Shown here piece after piece: positions 1-7,788 of a stretch of 64,000 nucleotides of DNA (its first letter is position 1; every line of letters begins with the position of its first letter). Source of the DNA: UBA1926 sp002337215 (GTDB lineage: Bacteria; Planctomycetota; Phycisphaerae; Phycisphaerales; UBA1924); contig CAXBAF010000022.1 in assembly GCA_963973795.1 (NCBI GenBank), positions 6,686-70,685 on the forward strand, read 5' to 3'. Both the position numbers and the translations under genes were made by a program. Under the pieces are notes generated by a model, which saw only the letters and a program-made list of their open reading frames with translations, ran no database searches and was not told where the DNA came from.

Positions 1-47
1 CCGGGCTGAATACCACCCGGCCCGCTGTGCCCCGTAGAGGAGAGATA

Positions 48-1340
48 ATGCGCATCACCCCGTTCGCTCTGGCAGCGTGCTCGAGTCTCGCGGTCGCACA
101 GGCCGACTACCCAGCCGTCTTCGTCGCCAACAACGGCAATCTTGAGGGCAGCGTCTCGACCATGCGCATCGAGTCAAGCGGTGTGCTGACGTACGTCTCG
201 AAGACCGTCACCGGCACCCGCTCCAGCACGTCGCAGCCCTGCCCAGGATGCAACACGTACGCCATCGACATCACCCCCGACGGTCGATTCCTCGCGACCG
301 CCCACGCCTCGGGCAACACCACCGAGAACCTCACCGTGTACGCCGTCGCCCCGGACGGCTCACTTACCGTGGTTGAGGAACTCCCGCTCGCCCAGGGCGG
401 GCTCGACATCCAGTGGGTCAGCAACGACCTGCTCGCCTACCCGCTCACCGATCTCAGCCAGACCAACCAGGTCCGCCTCTACCACCTCGACGAGGACAAC
501 GAACTCACGCAAGTCGACAGCGCCGACGCCGGCACCTTCTGCACCTCCATCGCCCTGCATCCCAACCGCCGATGGCTCTACGCCAACGACTCGTTCGCGA
601 ATACCGTCCGCGTTTTCGATACCCAGGGCGGCTCGCTCACCCTCGTCCAGACCCAGTCCCTGCCGGTCTCGGGCGTCGCGGTCGAGGTCACGCCCGACGG
701 CAGGACGCTCTTCGCCGCAGGCGGCATCAGCGCGGGCGGCAACGCCTTCGCCGGCTACACGATCGACCCCGCCGACGGCACGCTGTCGGCGCTCCCGGGG
801 AGCCCGTTCACCTCGCCCGGCTCCTCGCCCAAGGGCTTCTCGTTCTCGGGAGACGGTGCGTACATGTACGTCTCCCACGGCACCGACGCCACGATCCGGG
901 CCTTTTCGCTCGACGCCTCCGGCATCCCCGCCTCGCTCGGCTTCTCCTACGACATCGGGTTCCAGGGTTCCCTCCGCGAGATGGACAGCCTCGGCAACAT
1001 CCTCTTCGCCCTCGACGAATCCACCGCCATCGATGGACTCCGCGGGGCCTACTCCTTCTCGATCAACCCCGGCACCGGCGACTTCACACCATTCCCCAAC
1101 TCGCCCGTTGACACCAACGGCACAAGCCCGAACGACCTCACGGTCTGGGCCGCCGCCGTCGGCTGCAACCCCGCCGACATCGCTTCGCCGTTCAATGTGC
1201 TCGACCTCGGGGACCTCCAGGCCTTCGTTAAGGGCTTCCTCGCGGGCGACCCCATCGCGGACCTCGCGCCGCCCCAAGGCGTCCTCGACCTCGCCGATGT
1301 GCAGGCCTTCGTGACCAGCTTCAGCGCCGGGTGCCCCTGA
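48..1340 (+). CDS. Secreted beta-propeller (lactonase/YVTN-like) protein with C-terminal GC-type dockerin module
   Basis: Predicted exported protein of 430 residues. The ATG at 48 is preceded by AGGAGAG, which fixes this start over an in-frame ATG at 27. Residues 1-20 form a short signal peptide ending near AQA. The body carries repeated motifs of the type 'TPDGR' and 'HPNRRWLY' spaced as in 7-bladed lactonase/YVTN propellers (6-phosphogluconolactonase-like fold). No catalytic assignment is possible. The last ~58 residues begin at a Cys, hold two copies of a 'VLDLxDxQxFVxxF' segment and end GCP, as in the GC-type dockerin domains of Phycisphaerales; this is presumed to be a surface-attachment or sorting module. 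The gene stands alone, 290 bases before a cytochrome ending in the same module. The fold and C-terminal module are fairly clear; the function is unknown. Confidence 0.8.
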   Translation: MRITPFALAACSSLAVAQADYPAVFVANNGNLEGSVSTMRIESSGVLTYVSKTVTGTRSSTSQPCPGCNTYAIDITPDGRFLATAHASGNTTENLTVYAVAPDGSLTVVEELPLAQGGLDIQWVSNDLLAYPLTDLSQTNQVRLYHLDEDNELTQVDSADAGTFCTSIALHPNRRWLYANDSFANTVRVFDTQGGSLTLVQTQSLPVSGVAVEVTPDGRTLFAAGGISAGGNAFAGYTIDPADGTLSALPGSPFTSPGSSPKGFSFSGDGAYMYVSHGTDATIRAFSLDASGIPASLGFSYDIGFQGSLREMDSLGNILFALDESTAIDGLRGAYSFSINPGTGDFTPFPNSPVDTNGTSPNDLTVWAAAVGCNPADIASPFNVLDLGDLQAFVKGFLAGDPIADLAPPQGVLDLADVQAFVTSFSAGCP

Positions 1341-1460
1341 CCAATCGCCGACCCGGATGATTTCCGGACCTGATATCGCCCGAACCCGAGGGGTGGTCCG
1401 CGCCGCCGTTATGCGCTGCCTGCTCCGGGTCCGCAACTCCCGATTCCCCACCCGCGGACC

Positions 1461-1509
1461 TTGTGAACCAGCCGATGCTGTGATATCCTTACGAGATCAA
1501 CGTCTCGTA
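1461..1509 (+). promoter_or_regulatory. Candidate promoter with inverted repeat at the start point, upstream of the pentahaem cytochrome
   Basis: TTGTGA (1461-1466) and TATCCT (1484-1489) are 17 bases apart, and TG at 1481-1482 makes an extended -10. A perfect 7-base inverted repeat, TACGAGA/TCTCGTA (1490-1496 and 1503-1509), begins right after the -10 and covers the predicted start point. It could be an operator or a 5' mRNA hairpin. The coding sequence begins at 1631. Confidence 0.45.
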
Positions 1510-1630
1510 GGGGTATTTGTTCAGACCGGTCCGGCCATCACTGCCGACCTCCGGTCCCGCGTCGAGAAATTGAACCGGGCACTCGGTTTCTGCGAGCCCG
1601 CCCGTGATTCAGGAAGATAGAGGGAATCCG

Positions 1631-3484
1631 ATGTCGAAAACCCGTCGTGCGTTCATCGCTCGGGCCGAGGTGCTCTGGGCGGCCGGTCTCACCGCTGTTG
1701 CCGCGGGCGCCGCCGTCACCATCGCGGGCCTGCCCACCAACCTCGATGACTTCTTCGGGCCCGGCACCCAGCCCAACGAACTCAATATTCCGTTGCAGGA
1801 TTCCAACGACTGCGCGAACTGCCACGGCAACTTCGATGAGGTCACCGAGCCCTACCGCCCCTGGAACGCCAGCGCGATGGGGCAGGCCGCACGCGACCCG
1901 CTCTTCTGGGCCGCCGTCGCGATCGCCAACCAGGACGCCCAGGGCGGCGGCGACACCTGCCTCCGCTGCCACACGCCGGGCGGCTGGCTCGCAGGCCGTT
2001 CCACGCCCACCGACGGTTCCCAACTCCAGGGCATCGATTTCCAGGGTGTCTCGTGCAACTTCTGCCACCGGGCCGTGGATCCCAACAACGGTGTCGGCGC
2101 CCCGGCCGAGGACGCCGCGATCCTCGCCGGCCTCACCACCGACATCCCGACCGATCCCCATTCGGCCCACTTCGTTGTTGACCCCGAGGACCGCCGCCGG
2201 GGCCCCCGCGCTCTCCAGGACTTCTTCGTCCACGAATGGCGTGAATCCCCCTTCCACAAGTCGTCGGAAATGTGCGCAACCTGCCACGACGTCTCCAACC
2301 CGCTGTTCGAGCGCCAGCCCGACGGCTCCTACGCGCTCGGCGCCCTCCGGACGCCTCCTGTTTCAAACTCCGCCGCCACCCAGTTCCCCGAGCAGCGCAC
2401 CTACTCCGAGTGGCTCGCCTCCGACTTCGCGGACGGCCCGGTCGACTCCGGAGGCCGGTTCGGCGGCAACAACCCCCTCGTCTCCTCCTGCCAGGATTGC
2501 CACATGCCCTCCGAGGAAGGCGTGAGCTGCTTCTTCGGCGAGGAACGCACCGACATCGCGACCCACCAGATGGTCGGCGGCAACACCTGGCTCCTCAACG
2601 CCGTCCGCGAGCTCTACGACGACGTCGAGACCGGGCTCGATCAGGCATCCGTCGATCGCTCGATCGCGGCGACCGTTGAAATGCTCGAGAACGCTTCGGA
2701 TCTCGAACTCTCGGTCGACGGCCCCGACCTCAGCGTGAAGGTCATCAACGAGTCGGGCCACAAGCTCCCCACCGGCTACCCCGAGGGCCGGCGCATGTGG
2801 GTGAATGTCCAGTTCTTCGACGCCATGGACAACCTGATCGCCGAGCGCGGCGCATACGACGCCGTGACCGCGACGCTCAGCGAGTCGGACACCAAGGTCT
2901 ACGAGATGAAGCTGTCGGCGAGCCCCGACGTCGCCGCCCAGGCGGGCATCCCCACCGGGCCCTCCTTCCACCTCATCCTTATGAATCAGGTTGAGAAGGA
3001 CAACCGCATCCCGGCGCGGGGCTTCACCAACGCCGAGTACGAGGCACTCCAGATCGCACCTGTCGGCCAGACCTACAACGACGGAGAGAACTTCGACATC
3101 ACCAACTACAACATCCCCGCCGGTGCCGCGTCCGCCGATGTCCGCGTCTATTACCAGTCCACGACCCGTGAGTACGTCGAGTTCCTCCGCGATGAGAACG
3201 TGACGAACACCGCGGGTGACACCATGTACAACCTCTGGAACACCACGCTCAACCAGGTCCCGCCCGTCCTCATGGACGAAGCGTCGATCACCTTCGGGTC
3301 AGGCGGGTGCAACGTCGCCGACATCGCCGAGCCCTTCGGCGTCCTCGACCTCGCCGACCTTCAGAGCTTCGTCGCCGCCTTCCTGGGCCAGCAGCCGGAC
3401 GCCGACGTAGCACCGCCCTTCGGTGTCTACGACCTCGCGGATCTCCAGCTCTTCGTCCAGACCTTCCTCGGCGGCTGCCCGTAA
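1631..3484 (+). CDS. Pentahaem cytochrome c family protein with GC-type dockerin module
   Basis: Predicted periplasmic electron-transfer protein of 617 residues. The start at 1631 follows AGGAAG and GAGGGAA. An N-terminal hydrophobic segment (about residues 13-34) would export it. Five CxxCH haem-binding motifs are visible: CANCH (residues 61-65), CLRCH, CNFCH, CATCH and CQDCH; several further His residues could be distal ligands. The middle is a beta-rich region without haem motifs. The last ~58 residues start 'CNVADIAEPFG' and end GGCP, the same GC-type dockerin layout as the preceding gene. Multihaem proteins of this general kind occur in planctomycetes, but the redox partner and substrate are not known. 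It is followed by a strong terminator and is probably monocistronic. Confidence 0.85.
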   Translation: MSKTRRAFIARAEVLWAAGLTAVAAGAAVTIAGLPTNLDDFFGPGTQPNELNIPLQDSNDCANCHGNFDEVTEPYRPWNASAMGQAARDPLFWAAVAIANQDAQGGGDTCLRCHTPGGWLAGRSTPTDGSQLQGIDFQGVSCNFCHRAVDPNNGVGAPAEDAAILAGLTTDIPTDPHSAHFVVDPEDRRRGPRALQDFFVHEWRESPFHKSSEMCATCHDVSNPLFERQPDGSYALGALRTPPVSNSAATQFPEQRTYSEWLASDFADGPVDSGGRFGGNNPLVSSCQDCHMPSEEGVSCFFGEERTDIATHQMVGGNTWLLNAVRELYDDVETGLDQASVDRSIAATVEMLENASDLELSVDGPDLSVKVINESGHKLPTGYPEGRRMWVNVQFFDAMDNLIAERGAYDAVTATLSESDTKVYEMKLSASPDVAAQAGIPTGPSFHLILMNQVEKDNRIPARGFTNAEYEALQIAPVGQTYNDGENFDITNYNIPAGAASADVRVYYQSTTREYVEFLRDENVTNTAGDTMYNLWNTTLNQVPPVLMDEASITFGSGGCNVADIAEPFGVLDLADLQSFVAAFLGQQPDADVAPPFGVYDLADLQLFVQTFLGGCP

Positions 3485-3511
3485 CAGGCCGGCATCTCCA
3501 CGACATTCCAA

Positions 3512-3542
3512 ACGCCCGGCGGCACACCCGCCGGGCGTTTTT
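3512..3542 (+). terminator. Rho-independent terminator after the pentahaem cytochrome
   Basis: A perfect 11-base-pair stem (3512-3522 with 3528-3538) around a 5-base loop, followed by TTTTT (3538-3542). It lies 28 bases after the stop codon. Confidence 0.9.
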
Positions 3543-3594
3543 CATGCGCCAAACTTCACGCTCGATCTCCGATCGCGCCACTCAATCGGCGCAC

Positions 3595-3616
3595 GAAAAA
3601 CCCGGCCGAAGCCGGG
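3595..3616 (-). terminator. Terminator for the DUF481 gene
   Basis: The stem CCCGGC/GCCGGG (3601-3606 with 3611-3616) has a CGAA loop. On the minus strand it is followed by a run of T residues (AAAAA on the plus strand just before 3601). It lies downstream of the minus-strand gene ending at 3653 and faces the terminator at 3512-3542. Confidence 0.75.
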
Positions 3617-3652
3617 CGTTGATCGAGCGTTCCTCGCCGCGTGCCGAGCGAA

Positions 3653-4639
3653 TCAGAAGTCGTACGTCAGACCCGCGAAGAGCTGCAGGTCGGTCTTCTC
3701 GATGCCGGGGTCCACGCTGCTGATGTACTCGTGGATCGCGTTGATCGAGAAACTCAGCCCATCATTCTTGTCGATGTCGATCTTCCAGCCCAGCGTCGAG
3801 AACGTCCGGAACTCGCCGGTGTCCGAGAGATCGGGGAAGATCCGCGTCGTCGCCACGAGGCTCTGGTTGTCGCCGATCTGCCAATCAAGGTCCGCGCCGA
3901 CTAAACCTTCAGGGACAAACTCATTACGCCCTGAGCCGAACTCCCGGAACCCGCCGGCACCGGCGCGGAGCGTGAGATTCAGGTCATCCCGCTTGATCAG
4001 CTCGTAACCGAGACCGCCGTTCACCGAAACGCGGTGGTCGAACGACTTGAACTCGTCCCAGTCGTACCGGCCGCCCGCGAAGAAGAGCCAGGGCGAATCG
4101 GGAACCAGCCAGTCGTGGTTGACGCCGGACGTGAACCGGTTCGCGGTCTTGTCCCCATCCTGGGTCGAGTAGAAGTACCCGGCATCCAGAGTCAACGCCG
4201 ACTTCTTGGTATCGCGCGTCGAGACGATCGTCGACGCGAACCCGGTCTGCTCGGTGTTGCCCGACGCGAGATTCAACCCGATGTTCAGCTTCGTGTCCCA
4301 CTCGGGCTTGTCGAGGTCCGCCGCGCTCTCCGGGTCGCCCCCAGCACCCCCGTCGGCACCGTCCGCCGCGGCCTCTTCGACCGCCGATTCAGCGGCGTCG
4401 GTTGCCTCGCCCGCCGCCTCCTCCAACGTCTCGGCATCGCCCGCCAGCGCCGCCGGCATCGTCACCGTGCCGTCGTCGTTGACCACAAAGCCCTCGGGCA
4501 ACTCGACACCCGCGGCTCGGAGCCGCTCAAGCAGCGCCGCTGCGCTCGAGACCGTCGGATCATCCTGGGCCGTCGCGATCGATCCCAACCCCAGCACCGA
4601 ACCGCTCAGCAACACCAACGCGCACACATTCCGAGTCAT
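3653..4639 (-). CDS. DUF481 family outer-membrane beta-barrel protein
   Basis: A 328-residue exported protein with a signal peptide (residues 1-24, ending ATAQ). A low-complexity Ala/Glu/Asp-rich stretch (about 60-110) is followed by a C-terminal region of about 220 residues of alternating hydrophobic strands. It includes 'LNLASGNTEQTGF' near the start of the barrel and ends with an aromatic residue (TYDF), as outer-membrane barrels do. DUF481/YdiY proteins have this 'GNTE' signature; their function is unknown. GGGAGA sits upstream of the start. A 14-base palindrome lies 35 bases upstream and may be its operator. The gene is divergent from gmhB. Confidence 0.85.
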   Translation of the reverse strand: MTRNVCALVLLSGSVLGLGSIATAQDDPTVSSAAALLERLRAAGVELPEGFVVNDDGTVTMPAALAGDAETLEEAAGEATDAAESAVEEAAADGADGGAGGDPESAADLDKPEWDTKLNIGLNLASGNTEQTGFASTIVSTRDTKKSALTLDAGYFYSTQDGDKTANRFTSGVNHDWLVPDSPWLFFAGGRYDWDEFKSFDHRVSVNGGLGYELIKRDDLNLTLRAGAGGFREFGSGRNEFVPEGLVGADLDWQIGDNQSLVATTRIFPDLSDTGEFRTFSTLGWKIDIDKNDGLSFSINAIHEYISSVDPGIEKTDLQLFAGLTYDF

Positions 4640-4673
4640 TCAAGGATCTCCCGTCCGTAGCCCAACACCACCT

Positions 4674-4687
4674 GCGCAACGTTGCGC
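4674..4687. promoter_or_regulatory. 14-base perfect palindrome GCGCAACGTTGCGC, LacI-family-like operator
   Basis: A perfect palindrome with central CG and GCAA/TTGC half-sites, the layout typical of LacI/GalR-family operators (for example PurR and CcpA sites). It sits in the 150-base divergent space between the DUF481 gene (start 4639) and gmhB (start 4790), nearer the former. No LacI-type regulator is encoded in the window. Confidence 0.45.
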
Positions 4688-4789
4688 TGGTTCTCACTCT
4701 GAGGCAGGCCGCCACGGTATGCACTGTGCGCACGAGCCGCAACTTCCCGGCACGCCCATTCCCGACTCGGCGCGATACCCTCCGGTCCC

Positions 4790-5710
4790 ATGACCCGCTT
4801 CCCCAGCCCCAACCCACCCTCCGGCCCGCCGCGCGCCGCGGTCTTCCTCGACCGTGACGACACCCTCATCGAGAACTCGACGCTCCCGCCCGACGCCTTC
4901 CCTAAAACAAGGGGCGATCTTTACGACCCAGCCCATGTCCGCCCGTTGCATGGCGCCGTCGAGGCGTGCCGCGGCCTCGCCGAGGCCGGGTTTGTGCTGA
5001 TCATGATCACCAATCAGGGCTGCGTCGCCCGGGGCAACGCGACGCTCGACCAGGTGCGGGCCACCAATGCGCGCACGGCCGAGCTCTTTGCGGCTTCGAC
5101 CGGCGAGCCCCTCTTCGCCGGGATCTACGCCGCCCCGCACCATCCCGAGGCCGTCCTGGATGAGTGGCGAGCAGATCACCACTGGCGCAAGCCCAATCCC
5201 GGGATGCTCCTCGCGGCCTGCGACGAGCACACCCTCGACCCGCTGAAGTCGTGGCTCGTGGGCGACGCCGAGCGCGACCGCGACGCCGGCATCGCCGCGG
5301 GACTCCACCCCGCACGCTGCCTCCGCATCGGCCCGGACGAACGGTTCCCGACGCTGGCCGATGCCGCCCGGCACATTCTTGCCGAGGGTGTGCCGAGCGT
5401 ACCGCCCCCGAGCGCACAGATCCGCGCCATCGACGCCACCACCGTGACGCTCCGCGCCCCCGAGGGCACGCCGCTCGCAGACGAGCATGTTCGTTCCACC
5501 GTTGAATCGGCCGCCCGTGCCATCGCCGAGCGCACGGGTGTCGCCCTGCTCGCCATCCACACCGACGAAGCATCCGTCACCGCGACTCTTGCGACCCACC
5601 GCCTCGCCGCCACCGCGTTCATGGCCGAACTGCGGCGGGCCACCAACGCCTGGCATGCCGGGCGAGGCAACACACGCCCGCTCTGGCCGCGCATCGCATC
5701 CGACGACTGA
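4790..5710 (+). CDS. gmhB: D,D-heptose-1,7-bisphosphate phosphatase-like HAD hydrolase with an extra C-terminal domain
   Basis: Predicted to remove the 7-phosphate from D-glycero-D-manno-heptose 1,7-bisphosphate in LPS heptose synthesis. Residues 15-200 are a HAD/histidinol-phosphatase-type domain: nucleophile and acid Asp21/Asp23 in FLDRDDTL, Thr in MITNQGC, Lys in RKPNPGM, and Asp in VGDAERDRDAG. The zinc loop of classical GmhB (CxH...CxC) is altered: the cysteines are replaced (A-P-H-H and H-H-W-R-K-P). About 100 residues after the HAD domain form an extra alpha/beta segment I do not recognise. The stop is two bases before the heptosyltransferase start, so the two form an operon. The family call is good; substrate is inferred from context. 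Confidence 0.8.
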   Translation: MTRFPSPNPPSGPPRAAVFLDRDDTLIENSTLPPDAFPKTRGDLYDPAHVRPLHGAVEACRGLAEAGFVLIMITNQGCVARGNATLDQVRATNARTAELFAASTGEPLFAGIYAAPHHPEAVLDEWRADHHWRKPNPGMLLAACDEHTLDPLKSWLVGDAERDRDAGIAAGLHPARCLRIGPDERFPTLADAARHILAEGVPSVPPPSAQIRAIDATTVTLRAPEGTPLADEHVRSTVESAARAIAERTGVALLAIHTDEASVTATLATHRLAATAFMAELRRATNAWHAGRGNTRPLWPRIASDD

Positions 5711-5712
5711 CC

Positions 5713-6837
5713 ATGCCCCCTCCCAACACCGACAACCGAATTCTGGTGGTTCTTCCGAGCTGGGTGGGCGATGCGGTCATGGTCACGCCCGCGCTCGTGC
5801 GCATCCGCGAGTCCTTGCCCGGCGCGTTCATCGGCGCGATGGCCCGCCCCGGCATCGACCGCTTGCTCGACGGGCTCGCGACCAAGGCGGGGCGGACCGT
5901 CGTCGACGAGTTCCACGTCGTGCGTCCCTCGGGCGTCATGGGGCCCAAGCACGCGGCGGGGAAACTCCGACCACGTCGGTACGCGCGCGCGCTTCTGTTC
6001 ACGGGCTCGTTCTCGACGGCTCTCGCCGTCCGCATCGCCGGGATCCCCGACCGCATCGGCTATGACCGCGACGGGCGAGGCTTCCTGCTCACCCAGCGGC
6101 TCCGGCCGCCGAAGGCCGTGTCCGGCGGCTGGGCGGTTGTTCCGGCCGTGTCGTACTACTGGCACGCCGCGAGCGCACTGATCGATCCGGATTCCCCGCC
6201 CGGGCTCAACGCCCCGCCCCTCGAAGACCCCCGCCGCGTGCGCACGATCCTGCCGAGCGACGCATCGATGTCGCTCCCGATCTCCGCCACAGATCGCGCC
6301 GAGGCCGACGCGGTGCGCGCTTCGGCGAACATCACAGGTCCGACCGCGATCCTCAACCCCGGGGGCAACAACCCCGCCAAGCGGTGGCCCGCCGACCGGT
6401 TCGCTCGGCTCGCTGATCATCTCGCCGAGGCGCACGGCCTTGCCGTCCTTCTCAATGGGTCACCCGCCGAGGCGGATCTGTGCCGAGGCATCGCGGACGC
6501 GGCGCGTACGGACCCGGTCGTCCTGCCGGATCACGCGCACACGCTGGGGTCGCTCAAGGTCCTCGCGGCCGAGGCGCGGCTCATGGTCACCAACGACACC
6601 GGGCCCAGGCACATCGCCGCCGCCCTCGGCACGCCGCTCGTCAGCCTGTTCGGCCCGACCGACCCGCGATGGACGACCATCCCGGTGCCCGAATCCCGTG
6701 AGGCGATCCTGATCGCCGACGGGGAACTGCCTCCGGGTGAGGTCAGCAACGACCACCCCGAGCGGTGCCGGATCGAGAACATCCCGCTCGACGCCGTGAT
6801 CTTGGCCTCGGACGGGATGCTCGGAACGATCGATTGA
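5713..6837 (+). CDS. Glycosyltransferase family 9 (LPS heptosyltransferase II-like)
   Basis: A 374-residue cytoplasmic enzyme predicted to transfer heptose from ADP-heptose to the LPS inner core. The N-terminus has the GT9 signature 'ILVVLPSWVGDAVMVTPAL' (residues 9-27). The C-terminal nucleotide-binding half contains 'NPGGNNPAKRWP', 'VTNDTGPRHIAAALGTPLVSLFGPTDP' split across the usual blocks, and the conserved Asp-Thr-Gly-Pro. WaaF is the closest family, but WaaC/RfaF-like members of GT9 overlap, so the acceptor is not certain. It begins two bases after gmhB and is co-transcribed with it. Confidence 0.85.
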   Translation: MPPPNTDNRILVVLPSWVGDAVMVTPALVRIRESLPGAFIGAMARPGIDRLLDGLATKAGRTVVDEFHVVRPSGVMGPKHAAGKLRPRRYARALLFTGSFSTALAVRIAGIPDRIGYDRDGRGFLLTQRLRPPKAVSGGWAVVPAVSYYWHAASALIDPDSPPGLNAPPLEDPRRVRTILPSDASMSLPISATDRAEADAVRASANITGPTAILNPGGNNPAKRWPADRFARLADHLAEAHGLAVLLNGSPAEADLCRGIADAARTDPVVLPDHAHTLGSLKVLAAEARLMVTNDTGPRHIAAALGTPLVSLFGPTDPRWTTIPVPESREAILIADGELPPGEVSNDHPERCRIENIPLDAVILASDGMLGTID

Positions 6838-6872
6838 GTCTGAGTTTGTGTTCCGCCAGGTTCTGAGGCGGG

Positions 6873-7163
6873 CTACGCGGCTCGCCGTGCGGCGACCGAC
6901 GCGACCTCGTCGAACGTGCCCGCGAACCAGCGACGGTCGGGGAACCTCTCGTCGAGGATCTCGAGTATCCCGACATCGACGGGCGACGCGGGCGTTTCAA
7001 TAATCCCGACTTGCGCGTCGTCGGTCAGCCAGCCGATCGCGAGGGTGAAGACCTCCAGCCCCGGGGCTGGCCAGCCGACCCGAATATCACCAGAACCGGT
7101 GATGTGCCAGCGCAGCCCGATCGGGCGGTCGTCGCGTGTCCATCGCTCGAGTGTCCGGGGCAT
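6873..7163 (-). CDS. Small hypothetical protein (96 aa)
   Basis: A short gene convergent with the heptosyltransferase. AAGGAGG six bases upstream of the ATG at 7163 makes this start convincing; a longer in-frame version beginning at 7211 lacks such a site. The protein has no signal peptide or membrane segment. It is mixed alpha/beta and includes 'DDRPIGLRWHITGSGD' and a C-terminal 'DERFPDRRWFAGTFDEV'. I do not recognise the family. The good ribosome-binding site and ordinary composition are the case for a real gene. Confidence 0.6.
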   Translation of the reverse strand: MPRTLERWTRDDRPIGLRWHITGSGDIRVGWPAPGLEVFTLAIGWLTDDAQVGIIETPASPVDVGILEILDERFPDRRWFAGTFDEVASVAARRAA

Positions 7164-7486
7164 CCGTGTCCTCCTTCGGCTCCGCGGCATTCGGCACACA
7201 GGCTGAGACACCGCGACGGCGAACCGGCGAGGTCATCGGACGCACACCCCGCCCAGAACATGCTCGCGGCCGGATCGTCCGAGACATCGTGCCCCGCACG
7301 CCCGGCCGATCGGACCGATCCGCTTAAGCGACGCGACCGCTACAGACCGACCCGCTCAGATGCGGGGATTCGCCGTGCAGACCGTGCGGGGTTGATCGGG
7401 ACTTGATTTTTGCTTGATCTTCGCCGATGGTGATCTATCATTTCGACCACGGTTCTGACCGGCACGCCGATCGGGCCTGACATCCT
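7164..7486. other. Intergenic region upstream of tRNA-Ala
   Basis: 323 bases without a supported gene. The left part is the leader of the small minus-strand gene. The right end carries a candidate tRNA promoter (7414-7441). I see no repeats or RNA structure in between. Confidence 0.6.
7414..7441 (+). promoter_or_regulatory. Candidate promoter of tRNA-Ala
   Basis: TTGATC (7414-7419) and TATCAT (7436-7441) are 16 bases apart, 45 bases upstream of the tRNA, in a locally AT-richer stretch. Confidence 0.5.
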
Positions 7487-7560
7487 GGGGACTTAGCTCA
7501 GACTGGTAGAGCGCATCCATGGCATGGATGAGGTCAGGGGTTCGATCCCCCTAGTCTCCA
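7487..7560 (+). tRNA. tRNA-Ala (anticodon GGC)
   Basis: A complete cloverleaf. The acceptor stem is GGGGACT/AGTCTCC with the G3:U70 wobble pair that marks alanine tRNAs. The D arm is GCTC/GAGC, and the anticodon stem CATCC/GGATG encloses loop ATGGCAT, giving anticodon GGC. The T arm is AGGGG TTCGATC CCCCT, and the discriminator is A at 7560. The terminal CCA is not fully encoded, since CTTT follows. A terminator follows within 11 bases. Confidence 0.95.
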
Positions 7561-7570
7561 CTTTCACAGC

Positions 7571-7601
7571 AAACCACCGCGGAAATCCGCGGTGGTTTTT
7601 T
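7571..7601 (+). terminator. Rho-independent terminator of tRNA-Ala
   Basis: A 12-base-pair stem (7571-7582 with 7587-7598) with loop AAAT and a T run to 7601, immediately after the tRNA. Confidence 0.92.
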
Positions 7602-7788
7602 CGTGGCAGGGACGGAACGCCTCCCGCCGCGTCTCCACCCATCCCACCACATCGGGCGTGTCACCGCCCGTAGGGTCCGACAAGCCCCGCGCGCCGTCCC
7701 AATCCCCGCGATTCGCTGGATCGACTGTGCCGCTCGATGGCATCTGTCGATACACGCGGTTGATCGCGGGAATCGGGAGACATGCATC

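Noticed and set aside
1357..1620. 87-codon plus-strand frame between the first two genes
   Set aside because: No ribosome-binding site, composition like random GC-rich sequence, and it overlaps the promoter and operator-like repeat.
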